Source of the DNA: Brevundimonas sp.
GTDB taxonomy: Bacteria; Pseudomonadota; Alphaproteobacteria; Caulobacterales; Caulobacteraceae
Direction: 5' to 3'
Length of the DNA: 64,000 bases
Assembly: GCF_003248455.1 (NCBI RefSeq)
Contig: NZ_QFNM01000004.1
Span: forward strand, 105,039 to 169,038
In this document: positions 63,021-64,000 of the stretch, piece after piece
Numbering within the stretch: the stretch's first letter is position 1
How the letters are laid out: every line of letters begins with the position of its first letter
Position numbers and translations under genes: made by a program
The notes under the pieces: generated by a model
Told to the model about the DNA's origin: nothing
The model's database searches: none
Seen by the model: the letters and a program-made list of their open reading frames with translations, nothing else

Positions 63021-63107
63021 GTCGAGTGAGGAGTGGCGAGTGACGAGGCGTCCAGGCCGCCCTTACGCACCGCTTTCTCGCCACTGACCACTCGCCGCTC
63101 GCCACTC
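63021..63107. repeat. Inverted repeat built of gtggcgagtg units, copy 2
   Basis: Arms 63021-63047 and 63077-63107 share the same short units as copy 1. It fills the gap between the portal stop and the gp3.5-like gene, and the portal stop codon is read at its edge. Confidence 0.8.
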
Positions 63108-64000
63108 AACTTCCCAGCCCCGCCATCCGCCGACGCTCTTCGTCCGTCAGGAAGCTCGCCGCTTCCAGCCGCGCCCACAGGGCGTCGCGCTCGGGTTGCA
63201 GGGCCGAGACTGCGTCCAGGTCGGCGCGCACCTCGCACCCCGCGAACCGTCCGCCCAGCCAGCCCGTCATCGCCCCCGCCGCCTTTCGGACCAGCGGGAT
63301 CACCGTCTGCCGCCAGAAGGCCGCATTGGCCTCGCGATAGTTGGCGTAGGTCGCATCCCCCGGTATCCCCAGCAGCTGCGGCGGAACCCCGAAGGCCAGG
63401 GCGATCTCGCGCGCCGCCGCATGTTTGCCGGCCGTGAAATCCATCTCCGCCGGCGTCAGGCTCAGCGGTTTCCAGTCCATCCCGCCCTCCAGCAGGATCG
63501 GCCGCCCCGCGTTCGTCGCCCCGGCGTAGACGTTCGACAGCTGGTCCTTCAGCGCCTCGAATTGCCCGTCCGTCAGCCGCTCGCCGTTCCTCGCGCCACA
63601 GACCAGCGCCCCCGAGGGCCGCGCCGCATTGTCGAGCAGCGCCTTGTTCCAGGCGCCGGCCGCATTGTGCGCATCCACCCCTTGCGCCGCCGCCTCCAGC
63701 GGCGACAGGCCGTACCAGTCGTCCAGCGGATGCCACAGCTTCAGGTGCATCACCGGCGCCCAGCCGTCCGCCGCCCGCCCGATCCGCACCGAGCGTCCGT
63801 CCACGGAATAATCCCAGGCCTCGGGCCAGCCCGATCGGCCGGGAACCACCTTCACCCGGTCCGATCGCAGCGCCCACAGCTCGTCCGGCGCCCCGTCCCC
63901 GTCCGCATCGCCGGTCGCCTCGACATAGGCGTTGCCCGACACCTGCAGCGCCCCATAGACCGCCTCCATCAGCTCCGCCCCCGACTGTTCGGGATTGGGC
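63106..64000 (-). CDS. GTA/HK97-family portal protein (5' end outside window)
   Basis: About 297 C-terminal residues are visible, and the frame runs off the window. Portal signatures are present: MHLKLWHPLDDWYGLSPLEAA, FGVPPQLLGIPGDATYANY and REANAAFWRQTVIPL. The portal dodecamer forms the DNA entry vertex of the head. The order portal, small protein, protease is that of RcGTA g3-g3.5-g4, which favours a GTA over a prophage, although a prophage remnant is not excluded. Confidence 0.88.
   Translation of the reverse strand, partial: PNPEQSGAELMEAVYGALQVSGNAYVEATGDADGDGAPDELWALRSDRVKVVPGRSGWPEAWDYSVDGRSVRIGRAADGWAPVMHLKLWHPLDDWYGLSPLEAAAQGVDAHNAAGAWNKALLDNAARPSGALVCGARNGERLTDGQFEALKDQLSNVYAGATNAGRPILLEGGMDWKPLSLTPAEMDFTAGKHAAAREIALAFGVPPQLLGIPGDATYANYREANAAFWRQTVIPLVRKAAGAMTGWLGGRFAGCEVRADLDAVSALQPERDALWARLEAASFLTDEERRRMAGLGS

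Overview
The window is GC-rich, densely packed bacterial DNA. It most resembles a Caulobacterales alphaproteobacterium, probably Brevundimonas or a close relative. This is inferred from gene content and protein character, not from a database search: an mraZ-led dcw cluster, a MalA-like TonB receptor with starch-degrading enzymes, an rpoH with a heat-shock-type promoter, TorF-type porin, gene-transfer-agent (GTA) head genes, leaderless-looking promoters and many small palindromic repeats. Both ends cut a gene: ftsW on the left and a GTA portal gene on the right.

Layout. (1) 1-9979, minus strand: division and cell-wall cluster mraZ-rsmH-ftsL-ftsI-murE-murF-mraY-murD-ftsW, with mostly 4-8 bp overlaps. 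Four TGGGN boxes on a 10-bp pitch lie upstream of mraZ. A palindromic repeat sits in frame inside murD and another separates mraY from murD. (2) 10391-10791, minus: RNase P RNA. (3) 10886-21556: two drug-efflux modules, tetR-DHA2 MFS-HlyD (plus) and acrA-acrB-outer membrane lipoprotein (minus) with a divergent TetR. (4) 21632-36851: maltodextrin/starch utilisation locus with a hexose MFS, TonB receptor, GH13 amylase, GH13 alpha-glucosidase, LacI regulator, GH97, a frameshifted MFS transporter and GH15. Related TGCAAA-type sites recur at the control regions. (5) 36907-39025: TorF-like porin and ammonium transporter. (6) 39244-48726, minus: one branched-chain amino acid operon ilvD-ilvC-ilvG-ilvM-leuA-leuC-leuD-leuB, preceded by a Leu/Ile/Val-rich leader peptide and an intrinsic terminator, which is a classical attenuator layout. 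(7) 48985-52574, plus: gap-pgk-fba. (8) 52585-60097: DUF2799-like lipoprotein, pseudouridine synthase, acetyltransferase, rpoH, a receiver protein with Glu in place of the phospho-Asp, purA, serC and a DnaJ-like protein. (9) 60185-64000: a broken GTA cluster. The portal (partial), a small g3.5-like protein and the prohead protease remain, and then only the C-terminal end of the gp15-type tail protein. Two plus-strand genes of unknown function occupy the gap.

Working together, the starch locus should take maltodextrins across the outer membrane, hydrolyse them in the periplasm (GH13, GH15, GH97) and import glucose or maltose. The broken MFS may leave glucose import as the main route. The ilv-leu operon covers most of valine and leucine synthesis under apparent attenuation control.

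The most notable anomalies are three apparent losses: about 41 bp inside the maltose-type MFS, the 5' end of purA including its GDEGKGK loop, and most of the GTA cluster. Others are a leuA without its regulatory domain, an IlvGM-type acetolactate synthase, and several palindromic repeats that have entered operons, one of which is translated inside MurD and another inside the GTA protease. The losses could be real or assembly errors, and read mapping would decide.
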